This document shows positions 32,094 to 41,045 of a DNA stretch of 64,000 nt, in pieces (the first letter of the stretch is position 1; every line of letters begins with the position of its first letter). Below the pieces are notes generated by a model. It was not told where the DNA came from. It saw nothing but the letters and a program-made list of their open reading frames with translations, and ran no database searches. The position numbers and the translations under genes are program-made. Origin of the DNA: Macrostomum hystrix (Eukaryota; Platyhelminthes; Macrostomidae); contig CATNEN010000038.1 in assembly GCA_950097015.1 (NCBI GenBank), positions 1,612,001 to 1,676,000 of the forward strand. Direction: 5' to 3'.

Positions 32094-32099
32094 CACGTG
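32094..32099. promoter_or_regulatory. E-box CACGTG
   Basis: A perfect palindromic CACGTG (context gtCACGTGaa) between the heat-shock element and the TATA box. It is a binding site for bHLH-zip factors in general. Functional relevance is inferred only from position. Confidence 0.5.
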
Positions 32100-32110
32100 A
32101 AGTGAACGTG

Positions 32111-32118
32111 TATAAATA
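32111..32118 (+). promoter_or_regulatory. TATA box TATAAATA
   Basis: Lies 25 bases after the heat-shock element. A start site 25-35 bases on would fall around 32,140-32,150 (gcatggtatcatag), upstream of the ATG at 32,208. This spacing is the layout of animal heat-shock promoters. Confidence 0.8.
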
Positions 32119-32207
32119 TGCACGCATATCGCTAGACACTGCATGGTATCATAGTGGCTCAAATCCCAGCTTTTTTCAGTGCGCTTCCTAGTCCAAAACC
32201 TAAAAAC

Positions 32208-32990
32208 ATGACGCAGAAAACTGGTATCTCTGACGAACTCGCGTGCAATTTATCTTTGGTACCAACGCTCGTAGAATCGCCGATGCAGATCTCGACGCAA
32301 GAAGAAGACCAGCTTTTAGCGCCGACGCAATCACAGTTGATTAGGACCGACACCGTATCCATCACAAGTACACTGAATGGAATGTTTGCCGATCTTCCAT
32401 CTGATCGACAAACAAAGTGGTCGGGTAAGAAAACAGCTGCGCTTTCTGAACTTAAAAAACTGGAGGCGACACTTGAAGAAGACGATGACGAGGAAGATTT
32501 CACCGAAGAAGAAAAACTAAAACAGAAAGAAGAGAAGACAAAGGAAAGGCTGAATCAGCTCAAAACCACACTAAAGGATAATGTCATCAAAGGGCCGCAA
32601 TGTGTATCACATGGCTTCAAAGTGTTCTCATTTGAGAGAAGAAATTCGCTTAAGATCGCCATAGAGCACCTGTCAAACATCAACCGCGACATCGAGCACA
32701 ATCGCCGGAACATTATATACCTGGCTGTTGCAGCCGGGCAAATACTTAAAACAGTGCAGCAGAAGCTGACAAACCGGAAGAAAGGATTTGCGAGCTTTCT
32801 GGACGAAAATCAAAAGAAGATGGGTATCAAGAAGTCAACAGCATATTTCTATATGAAGCTGGCAATGATCGCCGTAGACTTTCCGACGATTCAACAGTTG
32901 TCTCTACCATTGCGAAAACTGCAAGCGATCTTGCCTCGTTTGAGGGAAGTCTGCCGCGCCGATGAAGATTTTTGGAAGAATCTTCAGTAA
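32208..32990 (+). CDS. Polinton early-type gene, DUF3102-like protein (260 aa)
   Basis: The first ATG of the open frame is at 32,208; upstream in-frame codons start only with GTG, so I use this ATG. The N-terminal half is low complexity with an acidic stretch (EEDDDEEDFTEEE) and basic helices. The C-terminal ~110 residues contain LAVAAGQILKTVQQKL, KKGFASFLDENQKKMGIKKS and TAYFYMKLAMIAVDF. This pattern (grow large helix, gF..wl, sts.ayrymkLA) resembles the DUF3102/KilA-associated helix-turn-helix regions of phages and plasmids. A DNA-binding, replication or transcription role is therefore plausible but unproven. It is the only Polinton gene here with a TATA/heat-shock promoter. Confidence 0.75.
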   Translation: MTQKTGISDELACNLSLVPTLVESPMQISTQEEDQLLAPTQSQLIRTDTVSITSTLNGMFADLPSDRQTKWSGKKTAALSELKKLEATLEEDDDEEDFTEEEKLKQKEEKTKERLNQLKTTLKDNVIKGPQCVSHGFKVFSFERRNSLKIAIEHLSNINRDIEHNRRNIIYLAVAAGQILKTVQQKLTNRKKGFASFLDENQKKMGIKKSTAYFYMKLAMIAVDFPTIQQLSLPLRKLQAILPRLREVCRADEDFWKNLQ

Positions 32991-33282
32991 GATTGATACT
33001 CCTTCAGCTGAAATCGACAGCGCTTCGGTGACGCACAGACTGTATTTCTCAACCATTTCTCCTTCTATGTTGCGAATGCTTTGGTTTGCATGGGTGCTTG
33101 CGCTTTTTCATTTTCTGCATATGTCATTAATTGCATGCTGACGTCATAAAATACATAGCTATTGAGGTCGCTTTTCGCTGCGCGCCTCCTGTGTCTTCTT
33201 GTGTGTTCGCTTTGTGTTCGGCTGGTCACTAAAGTACATTTGAAGGTCAAAGCTGTCCAACGCGTTGGAAAATCTGCCACTG
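32991..33282. other. Spacer between convergent Polinton genes
   Basis: About 290 bases between the DUF3102-like stop and the PLA2-like stop on the other strand. No ORF supported. Confidence 0.5.
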
Positions 33283-33786
33283 CTAAGCTTTCTCAACTCC
33301 CAACTCTTTCAACAGTCTTCCCATTTCTCTATTTGGTGCCTGCAATACAAAACCAAACCTATCTCTACCCCCACACTCCACACCCGCCTTCCCACACACG
33401 CACCCCTCTTCCCACAAACAGCCACCAATCCCCAACCCCAACTTTGTCTTACCAAAAATAACAGCTTTAACTAGCTTCCGAGCGATCGATTCCCTCCACC
33501 CGCTTGAAGCCCCCATATTGTCTAGCATTCTGAGCATTTCTTTGTCCCAGCGAGTCTTCTCCTCTGGAAAATCCCTATACTTAATATCATGCCACATACA
33601 GACAGAGTCTAGCTCGTTCACAGGCTCATGCCCAGGATTTGGATTATTGTTTTTATCTAGCTGTATTTCAAGCGGATTCAAAGGCCCGCAATATTTGTAG
33701 CCGGGAATTGTCCAGCCTTTGTTTGGATGAGGAAGCTTTTCTACCAGTCCATGTGAGTCTAAGTTTCCACCAGAGCGTTGCATCAT
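33283..33786 (-). CDS. Phospholipase A2-like Polinton protein (167 aa)
   Basis: Residues 33-37 form a calcium-loop-like CGPLN, and residues 63-70 (CMWHDIKY) hold the catalytic His-Asp dyad with a following Tyr. Between them lies an NELDSVC helix start. This is the arrangement of the phospholipase A2 domain found in parvoviral VP1 and in adintoviruses, where it helps particles cross an endosomal membrane. The C-terminal ~60 residues are Gly-rich and hydrophobic. The gene is divergent from the integrase, and the two starts share 26 A/T-only bases. The start codon is one of two consecutive ATGs. Confidence 0.82.
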   Translation of the reverse strand: MMQRSGGNLDSHGLVEKLPHPNKGWTIPGYKYCGPLNPLEIQLDKNNNPNPGHEPVNELDSVCMWHDIKYRDFPEEKTRWDKEMLRMLDNMGASSGWRESIARKLVKAVIFGKTKLGLGIGGCLWEEGCVCGKAGVECGGRDRFGFVLQAPNREMGRLLKELGVEKA

Positions 33787-33812
33787 TTTTATAAAAAATT
33801 AAATAAAAAATA
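33787..33812. promoter_or_regulatory. A/T-only bidirectional leader between PLA2-like and integrase genes
   Basis: Twenty-six A/T bases (ttttataaaaaattaaataa...) separate two divergent start codons, so both promoters and leaders must lie here or inside the coding regions. It is the clearest case of the A/T leader seen before almost all Polinton genes. Confidence 0.55.
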
Positions 33813-34802
33813 ATGGCAGATCAGAAACTTCAAAAGCTCTACTACAGCGACAAAGGATTCTTTGTAGGAAAAAATGCAGTCACTAAACTCGCAGAACTAA
33901 GCAATGAATCAAAACAAACAGTTGAAAGATGGCTCTCTAAGCAAGCAGTTTACCAAGTCTATTTCCCACCTGTTAAATTTACAAGACCTCACTTTAACAT
34001 CTATAAACCTAATGAAGCGCACCAAGCAGATCTTCTGTTTCTCCCCAATGACTCAGGCTACAAGTATGCGCTCACTGTTATAGACATTGCCTCCAGATAT
34101 AAGGAAGCGAGACCGCTTAAGACTAAGAAGTCAGAAGCAGTTGCAGCTGCCCTCCAAGACATTTACAAAAACTCACCGCTCACATACCCCCAAACCTTTA
34201 TGACTGATCCTGGCAAAGAATTCATGGGAGCAGTCAAATCCCTTATGGAAAAGAACAATACGAAAATGCGCTATGGAAGAACTGAGCTCCATAGAGACCA
34301 GGCTTTTGTTGAAAGATTCAATCTAACTCTAGCAAAGAGACTTTTCACAAAGCAGACAGCTGAAGAGCTGAAACTAAAAAGTGGCCAATACTATACCAAG
34401 TGGACAGAAAGACTCCCCGCAGTAATAAGTCAACTGAACAATGAAGTATCTCGAATGACAAACCTGAAACCAAATACTGCCATCAAACAAGACACAGTTA
34501 AATCAAAACATTCAATCGCCCAATTCCCAATTCCAAAGCTCCCTGGTGTTTATTCCCCGGAAATTCTTACTAACTCTGAATTCGTTCGCTTCCTTTACTT
34601 ACCAGGAGAGCTGGAGAAGGACACAAAGAGAAGAGCAACAGACCCATACTTTAGTCTTGATGTACATAAGATAAACAGGCATTTCACATCAGCATCCGGT
34701 GATTACTATTTTCTATCCCAAGACTTTAATTCAAAAGCCCCCACACGATCATTCACAAGGGCTGAGCTTCTAGTGATTCCACATGACACAGAAATAAATT
34801 AA
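33813..34802 (+). CDS. Polinton integrase (RVE/DDE family, 329 aa)
   Basis: The N-terminal ~60 residues form an HTH-like region (AVTKLAELSNESKQTVERWL). The catalytic core has D73 (HQADLLFLP), D132 (TFMTDPGKEF) and E167 (DQAFVERFN), an exact D-35-E spacing. The C-terminus (about 235-325) contains PGVYSPEIL and FYLPGELEKDTKRRATDPYF-type segments, compatible with the chromo/SH3-like domain of Polinton integrases. It joins element ends to host DNA, producing the 6-bp duplication seen here. All three acidic residues are present, so the enzyme should be active. Confidence 0.95.
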   Translation: MADQKLQKLYYSDKGFFVGKNAVTKLAELSNESKQTVERWLSKQAVYQVYFPPVKFTRPHFNIYKPNEAHQADLLFLPNDSGYKYALTVIDIASRYKEARPLKTKKSEAVAAALQDIYKNSPLTYPQTFMTDPGKEFMGAVKSLMEKNNTKMRYGRTELHRDQAFVERFNLTLAKRLFTKQTAEELKLKSGQYYTKWTERLPAVISQLNNEVSRMTNLKPNTAIKQDTVKSKHSIAQFPIPKLPGVYSPEILTNSEFVRFLYLPGELEKDTKRRATDPYFSLDVHKINRHFTSASGDYYFLSQDFNSKAPTRSFTRAELLVIPHDTEIN

Positions 34803-34819
34803 ATTTTTTTTTAAATAAA

Positions 34820-35248
34820 ATGATTGAAACCAGAACCGTGAATAAAATCAGCAGAATTATCGACTCTAAGAAGCCAGGCGTTGTATCAATTAAAGGTGTC
34901 AAAGTCAAAGTAGATCCAATCCAGCATCTGATCCATTGTAACAATCAAACGCACAATATCACTGATGAGAAGACAGGTGGGATTCTTCCTTTGCTAACTC
35001 TTATCCCCATCATCGCAGGTGCTCTTGGTGCTGCAGGAGGTGTAGCCGGCGGAGTTGCATCAGCTGTGAAGGCTGGCAATGACAGAGCACATCAACAAGA
35101 GATGGAGAAAATCGCTAGAGAAAAAGGAGTCAGAATCGGGGGTAGTTGTGAATCTGATGAATCAGCTGATGAATCAGTCAGCAAATCAGAAATCGTTAAA
35201 GCCATCATGACACTGCATAAAGCAGGATTTACAATACTCCGGATGTGA
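34820..35248 (+). CDS. Adenoviral pX-like small core/capsid protein candidate (142 aa)
   Basis: A basic N-terminal region (KKPGVVSIKGVKVKVD) precedes GGILPLLTLIPIIAGALGAA and a further Gly/Ala run (about residues 52-78), then an acidic Ser-rich tail. A GG-hydrophobic-Gly/Ala segment of this type is the conserved C-terminal motif of adenoviral pX and is found in adintovirus open frames. The assignment rests on that motif only. The gene sits between integrase and polymerase with an A-rich leader and may be a minor virion protein. Confidence 0.6.
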   Translation: MIETRTVNKISRIIDSKKPGVVSIKGVKVKVDPIQHLIHCNNQTHNITDEKTGGILPLLTLIPIIAGALGAAGGVAGGVASAVKAGNDRAHQQEMEKIAREKGVRIGGSCESDESADESVSKSEIVKAIMTLHKAGFTILRM

Positions 35249-35372
35249 AAACAGAACAGAACAGAATCTGCTCTCATAACTATATTTAGCACTGTTGGTA
35301 GTAGTATGCCATACTTTACACTTAACTTGAGGGTGACCACCCTAAATTTTTTTTATAAAATTTTCATTAAAA

Positions 35373-38300
35373 ATGCCTAAAGCAATTCCAGAAAAAAAAT
35401 TTGTCGAATCTTTCTTTCAAAATTATTGTCCTCAAGCCTCTTCTTTTCAGCAGAAAAGTAAAGTTTTGCAAGAGCTTTGCAGGCAGAAATTCAATACAGA
35501 TCCAGGCCACCTCGGGAGCTATGCAATACAGCAAGAAATTATTAATCAGCTTCTGCATTCAGAGCAGTACACACCAGTGAAGAAGCCGGCGACTGAACAC
35601 CAACAAAAGAGCCGCAGCTTAGTCAATAAGTATGAGACACTCACAGGTCAAAATGTGTCGAAATACCCACAGAATAAGCAAGAGCAAGAAGATCTAGAAC
35701 GCACAATCCACCAGGTTGAAGCAGAGCTACAAGCAGAAACTGAAGACCTTAAATTTGCACAGAGAAAATTCACAGAGTATTATATTGAATACACAATCCA
35801 GGAAGACACCACAAATTCCCAATCCGACATTTACGACTTCAAAGACAGAATTCAATCAGTAATTGATCACACACTGAAGTCACGTAAGACCTTCAAGCTT
35901 CAGTTATCATTCAAGATAGAATTTTACATGCCTGCAAAACCCACTGAGCGTCTTGAATACTACATGACTACTAAAGCTCTACCCTTTACTCCCACTGACA
36001 CACAGGATCCCTTTCTTCAAGAGATCAGTAAAAAGATTGACGCCTTTACTTCCAGAGGATCAGGTTGGGTTGTCAATGGCATTCAAAAAGCTACAGTAAT
36101 GATCATGAAATATGACCCTCTCAAAGCTTCATCATATATTGAGCTCCCGAAAAAGTTAGCGAGTAAAAAAGCTTGCATCAATGTGCAAAATGATGACCAA
36201 TGCTGTGCACTATGGGCCGTTCTGTCTGCAATATTGTATGAGAAAGATCGAGCCCACCCAGAGAGAACTTCTCATTATAAAATGTATTTTGACGCAAAAC
36301 TTTTAGAATGCCATGCTAAAGGAATTTCCTTCAATAGAGGCGGCTTGGCAATCGATCAAATCCCAAAGCTAGAGGAAGTATTTAACAATAAAATCAGAAT
36401 CACAGTCTTTGAATGGAATGAGAAGAGCGAAAAAGTACAATTAGTCAGAGCCAGTAAAAACACGCTAGATCCTGAAGGTAGGCGTCGCATAGATGTCGAT
36501 CTTCTAATCATAGGTGATTTGCGAGAAAATGCCCACTACGTTTGGATTAAAGATCTTTCCAGGCTCCTCCACAAGCAAATGAACAATCATCATGAATCGG
36601 TAGCAATCTGCCGTCTTTGTCTGAAGCATTATAGTGGACCCGATCGTGATGAAAAACTTAAAGAGCATGAACTGACCTGTGAAGATCATCCAACCAACTG
36701 CACACTTCCAACGGATAAGCATCTCAGATTTAAGAGTTATCACAAGATGGAGAAGCTCCCGTTTATAGTGTATGCCGACTTCGAATGTACTATAAACCCT
36801 GAAACCAATAAGCATGTCCCAAATTCTGTTGCGTATCTCTTTATTGGAAGAGACTCTTTTATTTGCTCAAACTATTTCTTAGGCGAACAGTGTGTTGAAC
36901 AATTCATTTACTCGATGATGGAATTACAGAAAAATGTTGCTGCCATTCAGCCTGTTCAAATAATTATGTCCGATCAAGATGAAATCGACTTCGGATCTGC
37001 AACTCATTGTCACATTTGCCGAAAGCTATTAACACCCTGCGACGTCAAAAACCACACAGTCAGAGACCACGATCACTTCACAGGAAAATTTAGAGGGGCA
37101 GCTCATAACACCTGTAATCTGAAACTTCAGAAAAACATCCGCGACCTTACCATTTTCTTCCATAACGGAAGGGGATATGATTATCACTTGTTGGTTGAGA
37201 AGCTGGGTATAATACCAGGCATTAAACTAGATTGCATCGCAGAGAACAAAGAAAAGTTTAAGTGCATTGATATTAAGCGAGATTCAGGCAAGATTAAGAT
37301 CAAAGATTCATTCCAGTTTCTGGCCGCAAGTCTCGATGCTTTGAGTAAAAATCTCACCGATGACCAATGTACTTATACCAAGATGCTGGCAGATTCCCCA
37401 GATTCATTTAAGCTTCTTAGAAAGAAAGGTGTCTACCCTTATGAATGTAATCACGTCTTTGCAGAACCACTACCACCCAAGGACAAGTTCTTTTCAAAGC
37501 TAACAAACTCTGGGATTTCTGATGAAGATTATGAGCATGCTCAGACTGTTTACAAACATTTTAACTGTCGAAACTTTCTTGATTATCACATGCTTTACCT
37601 TTGGACTGATGTCTTTCTTCTAGCTGATGTATTTGAAACCTTTAGAAAGACCTGGTACTCTGCTTATGGTCTCGACCCCGCTCATTATGTGTCTTTGCCT
37701 GCTACCAGTTGGGAATCATTGCTTAAAATGAAATGGGATCAAAATCCCAACTGGTACATCGAGCTGCTTACAGACATAGACATGTACAACTTTATAGATT
37801 CATCTAAGAGAGGTGGCATCTCAATTTGTGTCCATAGGCATGCAAAGGCAAACAATCCGTATCTAGAAGACTATGATAAAGAAAAGCCTTCAAACTACAT
37901 CCTTTATCTGGATGCCAACAACCTCTATGGTTGGGCTATGAGCCAAGATTTACCTGTTAGAGATTTTAGGTGGCTAGATACTTATAAACTCGACTTTTCA
38001 ATACCTGCGATCTATGAAGTTGATGTTGAAATCCCAAGGGAACTTCACGACGATTTCTCTGACTTTGCCCCCTTCCCTGAGAACATTAACTGTCCAAAGA
38101 TAATCCAGTACAATGATGGAAGCTGGCAGCTATCTGAAAAAGAAAAAGAGCGTGTGAAAAAGTTAACACAAAATCTCATGAACAAGACACGCTATAAAAT
38201 CCACTACAAACTGTTGCAGTATTTTATCTCCCTAGGCTGTAGGGTCACGAATGTTCACAGGGCTCTCGCATTCACAGAAGAAGCGTGGATGAAGCCATAC

Positions 38301-39158
38301 ATAGAAAAAAACACCCAGTTTAGAACTAAAGCAACAAACAGCTTTGACAAGGACCTGTTCAAGCTTGCAAACAACTCTGTCTATGGCAAGACCCTAGAAA
38401 ACGAACGCAACCGCACGAACCTGAAGCTCGTTACCTGTTATGAGCCTGGTACTATTCAGACAAGTTTATCAAAGCCCACTTTCAAAGAGCTTCATATCTT
38501 TAATGATTACTTGGGTGCCATACTGTTCTATAAGACTAAAGTTACCCTATGCAAGCCCATATTTACAGGTGTGACTGTACTCGATGAGTCGAAGCGTCTG
38601 ATGTATAAATTCTTCTATGACATGAAGCGGCAATATGGTGAGCAACTGAAACTTCTATATACTGACACAGACTCCCTAATTCTAAACATACAGACTGAGG
38701 ATGTCTATCAGGACATGTTGAATCAAAAACATCTGTATGACCTATCCGAATATCCAGAGTCCTTCAAGACTTTGAAAGGTGATCAAGTACGCGACACTGG
38801 AAATCAAAAAGTTGTAGGAAAAATGAAGGATGAAACGGCTGGCACCCTCATTACAGAGTTTATCGGTTTGAGGGCAAAGTCCTATTTTGTAAAAAGTTGT
38901 AAGTCTACCATTAAAAAATCAAAAGGAATCCCAAAACATGTTGTTAAAAACGATCTCCATGAAGCTTCATACAAGGACGCATTGATCAATAATAAAAACA
39001 CCACCCATGAATTTATGAAACTGCAGTCTAAGAACCACAACATTCACACAATTCAACAGAAGAAGATAGGCCTCTCAGGTGCTGATAACAAACGACATAT
39101 CTTTGATGACAACATTACCAGCCTACCATTTGGACACTATAGATTAAATAATTTGTAA
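35373..39158 (+). CDS. Protein-primed family B DNA polymerase (1261 aa)
   Basis: N-terminal ~250 residues have no clear fold. Around residue 275-290 is the CALWAVLSAILYE segment common in metazoan Polinton polymerases. A Cys/His cluster follows (CRLCLKHY, residue ~410). Exo I is ADFECTI (~466). A treble-clef/HNH-like insertion, CHICRKLL...RDHDHFTG...HNTC, spans ~546-588. Exo II is FHNGRGYDYH (~596). Polymerase motif A is YLDANNLYGWAM (~843), motif B KLANNSVYGK (~994) and motif C YTDTDS (~1094). Exonuclease and palm carboxylates are all present. This enzyme copies the element from its TIRs using a terminal protein as primer. Confidence 0.96.
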   Translation: MPKAIPEKKFVESFFQNYCPQASSFQQKSKVLQELCRQKFNTDPGHLGSYAIQQEIINQLLHSEQYTPVKKPATEHQQKSRSLVNKYETLTGQNVSKYPQNKQEQEDLERTIHQVEAELQAETEDLKFAQRKFTEYYIEYTIQEDTTNSQSDIYDFKDRIQSVIDHTLKSRKTFKLQLSFKIEFYMPAKPTERLEYYMTTKALPFTPTDTQDPFLQEISKKIDAFTSRGSGWVVNGIQKATVMIMKYDPLKASSYIELPKKLASKKACINVQNDDQCCALWAVLSAILYEKDRAHPERTSHYKMYFDAKLLECHAKGISFNRGGLAIDQIPKLEEVFNNKIRITVFEWNEKSEKVQLVRASKNTLDPEGRRRIDVDLLIIGDLRENAHYVWIKDLSRLLHKQMNNHHESVAICRLCLKHYSGPDRDEKLKEHELTCEDHPTNCTLPTDKHLRFKSYHKMEKLPFIVYADFECTINPETNKHVPNSVAYLFIGRDSFICSNYFLGEQCVEQFIYSMMELQKNVAAIQPVQIIMSDQDEIDFGSATHCHICRKLLTPCDVKNHTVRDHDHFTGKFRGAAHNTCNLKLQKNIRDLTIFFHNGRGYDYHLLVEKLGIIPGIKLDCIAENKEKFKCIDIKRDSGKIKIKDSFQFLAASLDALSKNLTDDQCTYTKMLADSPDSFKLLRKKGVYPYECNHVFAEPLPPKDKFFSKLTNSGISDEDYEHAQTVYKHFNCRNFLDYHMLYLWTDVFLLADVFETFRKTWYSAYGLDPAHYVSLPATSWESLLKMKWDQNPNWYIELLTDIDMYNFIDSSKRGGISICVHRHAKANNPYLEDYDKEKPSNYILYLDANNLYGWAMSQDLPVRDFRWLDTYKLDFSIPAIYEVDVEIPRELHDDFSDFAPFPENINCPKIIQYNDGSWQLSEKEKERVKKLTQNLMNKTRYKIHYKLLQYFISLGCRVTNVHRALAFTEEAWMKPYIEKNTQFRTKATNSFDKDLFKLANNSVYGKTLENERNRTNLKLVTCYEPGTIQTSLSKPTFKELHIFNDYLGAILFYKTKVTLCKPIFTGVTVLDESKRLMYKFFYDMKRQYGEQLKLLYTDTDSLILNIQTEDVYQDMLNQKHLYDLSEYPESFKTLKGDQVRDTGNQKVVGKMKDETAGTLITEFIGLRAKSYFVKSCKSTIKKSKGIPKHVVKNDLHEASYKDALINNKNTTHEFMKLQSKNHNIHTIQQKKIGLSGADNKRHIFDDNITSLPFGHYRLNNL

Positions 39159-39196
39159 CAAAAAAGTTGTAACAAAAAAAATTTGTTAAAAAAATA

Positions 39197-39607
39197 ATGA
39201 CAACCAATATTTTTTTAGAAGAGCTAGCTCAGCAATTAAAAATCCCAAACTTCAGAGGCGTCTTTATGAAGGATACACTGCCAGAATCCCCACTAGAAAA
39301 AGAATGTGGAATCATGAACTTTGACCCTGCAGAAAAGCCAGGTTCTCATTGGGTTTGTTGGGTAATTGATCCCAACCGTAAACACAAGTACTATTACTTT
39401 GATAGCTATGGTACGGCCGTGCCTGAAGTGCTGAGAAATTATATGACTCATATGAGACATAAAATGAGACATAAAATATACCGCTCAGATTTTATACTCC
39501 AGGGTATTAACAGTGATATTTGTGGCGAGCTATGTATGACTGTTTTGTATGCAATGACCCACACCCGAAAAAGTTACAAAGAAATCATTTTAGGGCTGAA
39601 AAAATAA
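39197..39607 (+). CDS. Adenain-like cysteine protease (136 aa)
   Basis: The catalytic order H51 (GSHWVCW), D69 (YYYFDSYG), Q102 (FILQGI), C109 (SDICGELC) matches the adenovirus maturation protease and Polinton PRO (C5/C48 clan). GV-x-D-L-P and ECGIMNFDP at the N-terminus are also typical. It is expected to process virion proteins such as the pVI- and pX-like products. At 136 residues it is short compared with adenain (about 200), with the C-terminal part reduced. Confidence 0.9.
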   Translation: MTTNIFLEELAQQLKIPNFRGVFMKDTLPESPLEKECGIMNFDPAEKPGSHWVCWVIDPNRKHKYYYFDSYGTAVPEVLRNYMTHMRHKMRHKIYRSDFILQGINSDICGELCMTVLYAMTHTRKSYKEIILGLKK

Positions 39608-39632
39608 TTTTTTTAGGTCCCGTTAGGTCCTG

Positions 39633-40268
39633 TTAGGTCTTGTTCATTTTCGCTACTTTCGCGACATGCTGTTTGAACACATTCTCCAGATCATTTCTTA
39701 GCTGGCTCATTTCATCAATGGTATTTAGATTAAGCCTAACTCGTTGCTCATAGAGGTCTTGAATGTTTTTAAACTCATCCTCTGAAATGAACTTGTCTTC
39801 AATCGCCTTTGAGATGTACCCGATGATAGAGCTTTGTACTGATTTCTCATTTGTTTGCTTCGCATGTAGATGCTTTAGCTTTTGTCGTCTGTTCCGTGAT
39901 AGTGCTCCTGTAACTGCTGAAATCAGACCACATGTGGCACCAGCAGCTCCGAGTGGAATGGCGATTGGTACAGTGATTACAGGAAGTGTTGAAACAGCAG
40001 CTGCTGATCCCGATAGAACAGATACAGATCCAAGAAACATATTAAGGTAATCGAAGACCTTGCACTCTCTATTATAGCGCTTCAGTTTCTTGGTATTATG
40101 ATCAATTTGCCGTTCAATATCAGCTCGCATCTTTTGAATCTCCACCAATCTGAATTGCTGCGAGTTGCAAGTGAAAGTAACTGGGGTTGGGTAGATGGGT
40201 TGGTAAGGAGCACTAGGTTGGCTTGGAGGCGCACTAGGTTCATATAGAGAGTTAATTTTTTCAGACAT
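39633..40268 (-). CDS. PSAP-motif membrane-hairpin protein (211 aa)
   Basis: The Pro-rich N-terminus has two PSAP tetrapeptides (residues ~11-14 and ~18-21), the TSG101/ESCRT-I-binding late-domain form. A basic coiled region comes next. Residues ~75-120 are a long Gly/Ala-rich hydrophobic hairpin (NMFLGSVSVLSGSAAAVSTL ... IPLGAAGATCGLISAVTGAL), followed by a charged helical C-terminus. No named family is recognised. Membrane insertion plus ESCRT motifs suggest a role in particle entry or release (inference). Confidence 0.7.
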   Translation of the reverse strand: MSEKINSLYEPSAPPSQPSAPYQPIYPTPVTFTCNSQQFRLVEIQKMRADIERQIDHNTKKLKRYNRECKVFDYLNMFLGSVSVLSGSAAAVSTLPVITVPIAIPLGAAGATCGLISAVTGALSRNRRQKLKHLHAKQTNEKSVQSSIIGYISKAIEDKFISEDEFKNIQDLYEQRVRLNLNTIDEMSQLRNDLENVFKQHVAKVAKMNKT

Positions 40269-40299
40269 TTTTTTGAACGAAAAAAATTATATATATTTT

Positions 40300-41028
40300 T
40301 TATGACCTTTCTCGCAAATCTGTTGCACGCCTTGCCGCCTCCCTTGATGCCTCTTCTGATGGTCCATCAGATACTCTTGCTTCTTCAATGTCAATGTCTG
40401 GCAGATTGTGCAGTCTCTCTAGTCGGCCGAGTCTTCTTTTCGTTTTCCCCCAGTCGTTGTATATCCTATTCAAATACTCAGTGTGTCTTGTTACGTTTAG
40501 CCCCATGGGTCTTAGTGTTTCCTTTGTTTCATTTGCTAGTCTCTGAAGAGCTGTTATATCTGACTCTGCTGCTGTGAGTCGCGAACTCAATCTATCATGC
40601 ACAGTGCTTGATCTTAGCATAAAGGCTTCTAAATTTCGAACTTTATTTGAATTTTCTGTTACTCTTTCTTCCACCAAGTTTGCTCGATTATTAACGGCAG
40701 TTCTCAGAGTGGCGATGTCTGATCTTAGAGTGGCGATGTCTGATCTCAGAGTGGGTATCGCTGCAACAAGAGTATCCCGATCATGAACAAACTGTACATA
40801 TAGTATGTCAATCTCTTCCTTCCGTTTTGCTACGCTCAACCGCAGGTCTTCCATGTTTATTTGTTGTTGGTGTGTTGCCCGCTCTAGGGCTTTCAAGCGA
40901 TCTTTATTGAGTTTGATTTCTGGAATTTTTTCGTCAACATTTATATAACGCCTGTCAAGGTAAGAAACTTGAGCACTAGTGAGTGTGCTTCCGCGATCCA
41001 ACGATTCACCTGCAAAATTAATAGACAT
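40300..41028 (-). CDS. Coiled-coil Polinton protein (242 aa)
   Basis: Start taken at the ATG read as MSINFAGESLDRG, which has the usual A-run leader. A longer ORF start overlaps the ATPase gene end and is less likely. Heptad-like repeats run through residues ~35-190, including a tandem TLRSDIATLRSDIATLR. The C-terminus is charged and Ser-rich. A fibre- or stalk-like trimeric coiled coil is possible, but no domain was recognised. Confidence 0.7.
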   Translation of the reverse strand: MSINFAGESLDRGSTLTSAQVSYLDRRYINVDEKIPEIKLNKDRLKALERATHQQQINMEDLRLSVAKRKEEIDILYVQFVHDRDTLVAAIPTLRSDIATLRSDIATLRTAVNNRANLVEERVTENSNKVRNLEAFMLRSSTVHDRLSSRLTAAESDITALQRLANETKETLRPMGLNVTRHTEYLNRIYNDWGKTKRRLGRLERLHNLPDIDIEEARVSDGPSEEASREAARRATDLRERS

Positions 41029-41045
41029 TTTTTTAATAACAAAAT

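Noticed and set aside
32154-32207. Longer N-terminus of the DUF3102-like protein from a GTG codon
   Set aside because: GTG starts are not expected in animal genes. The ATG at 32,208 is in frame and lies at a normal distance from the TATA box.
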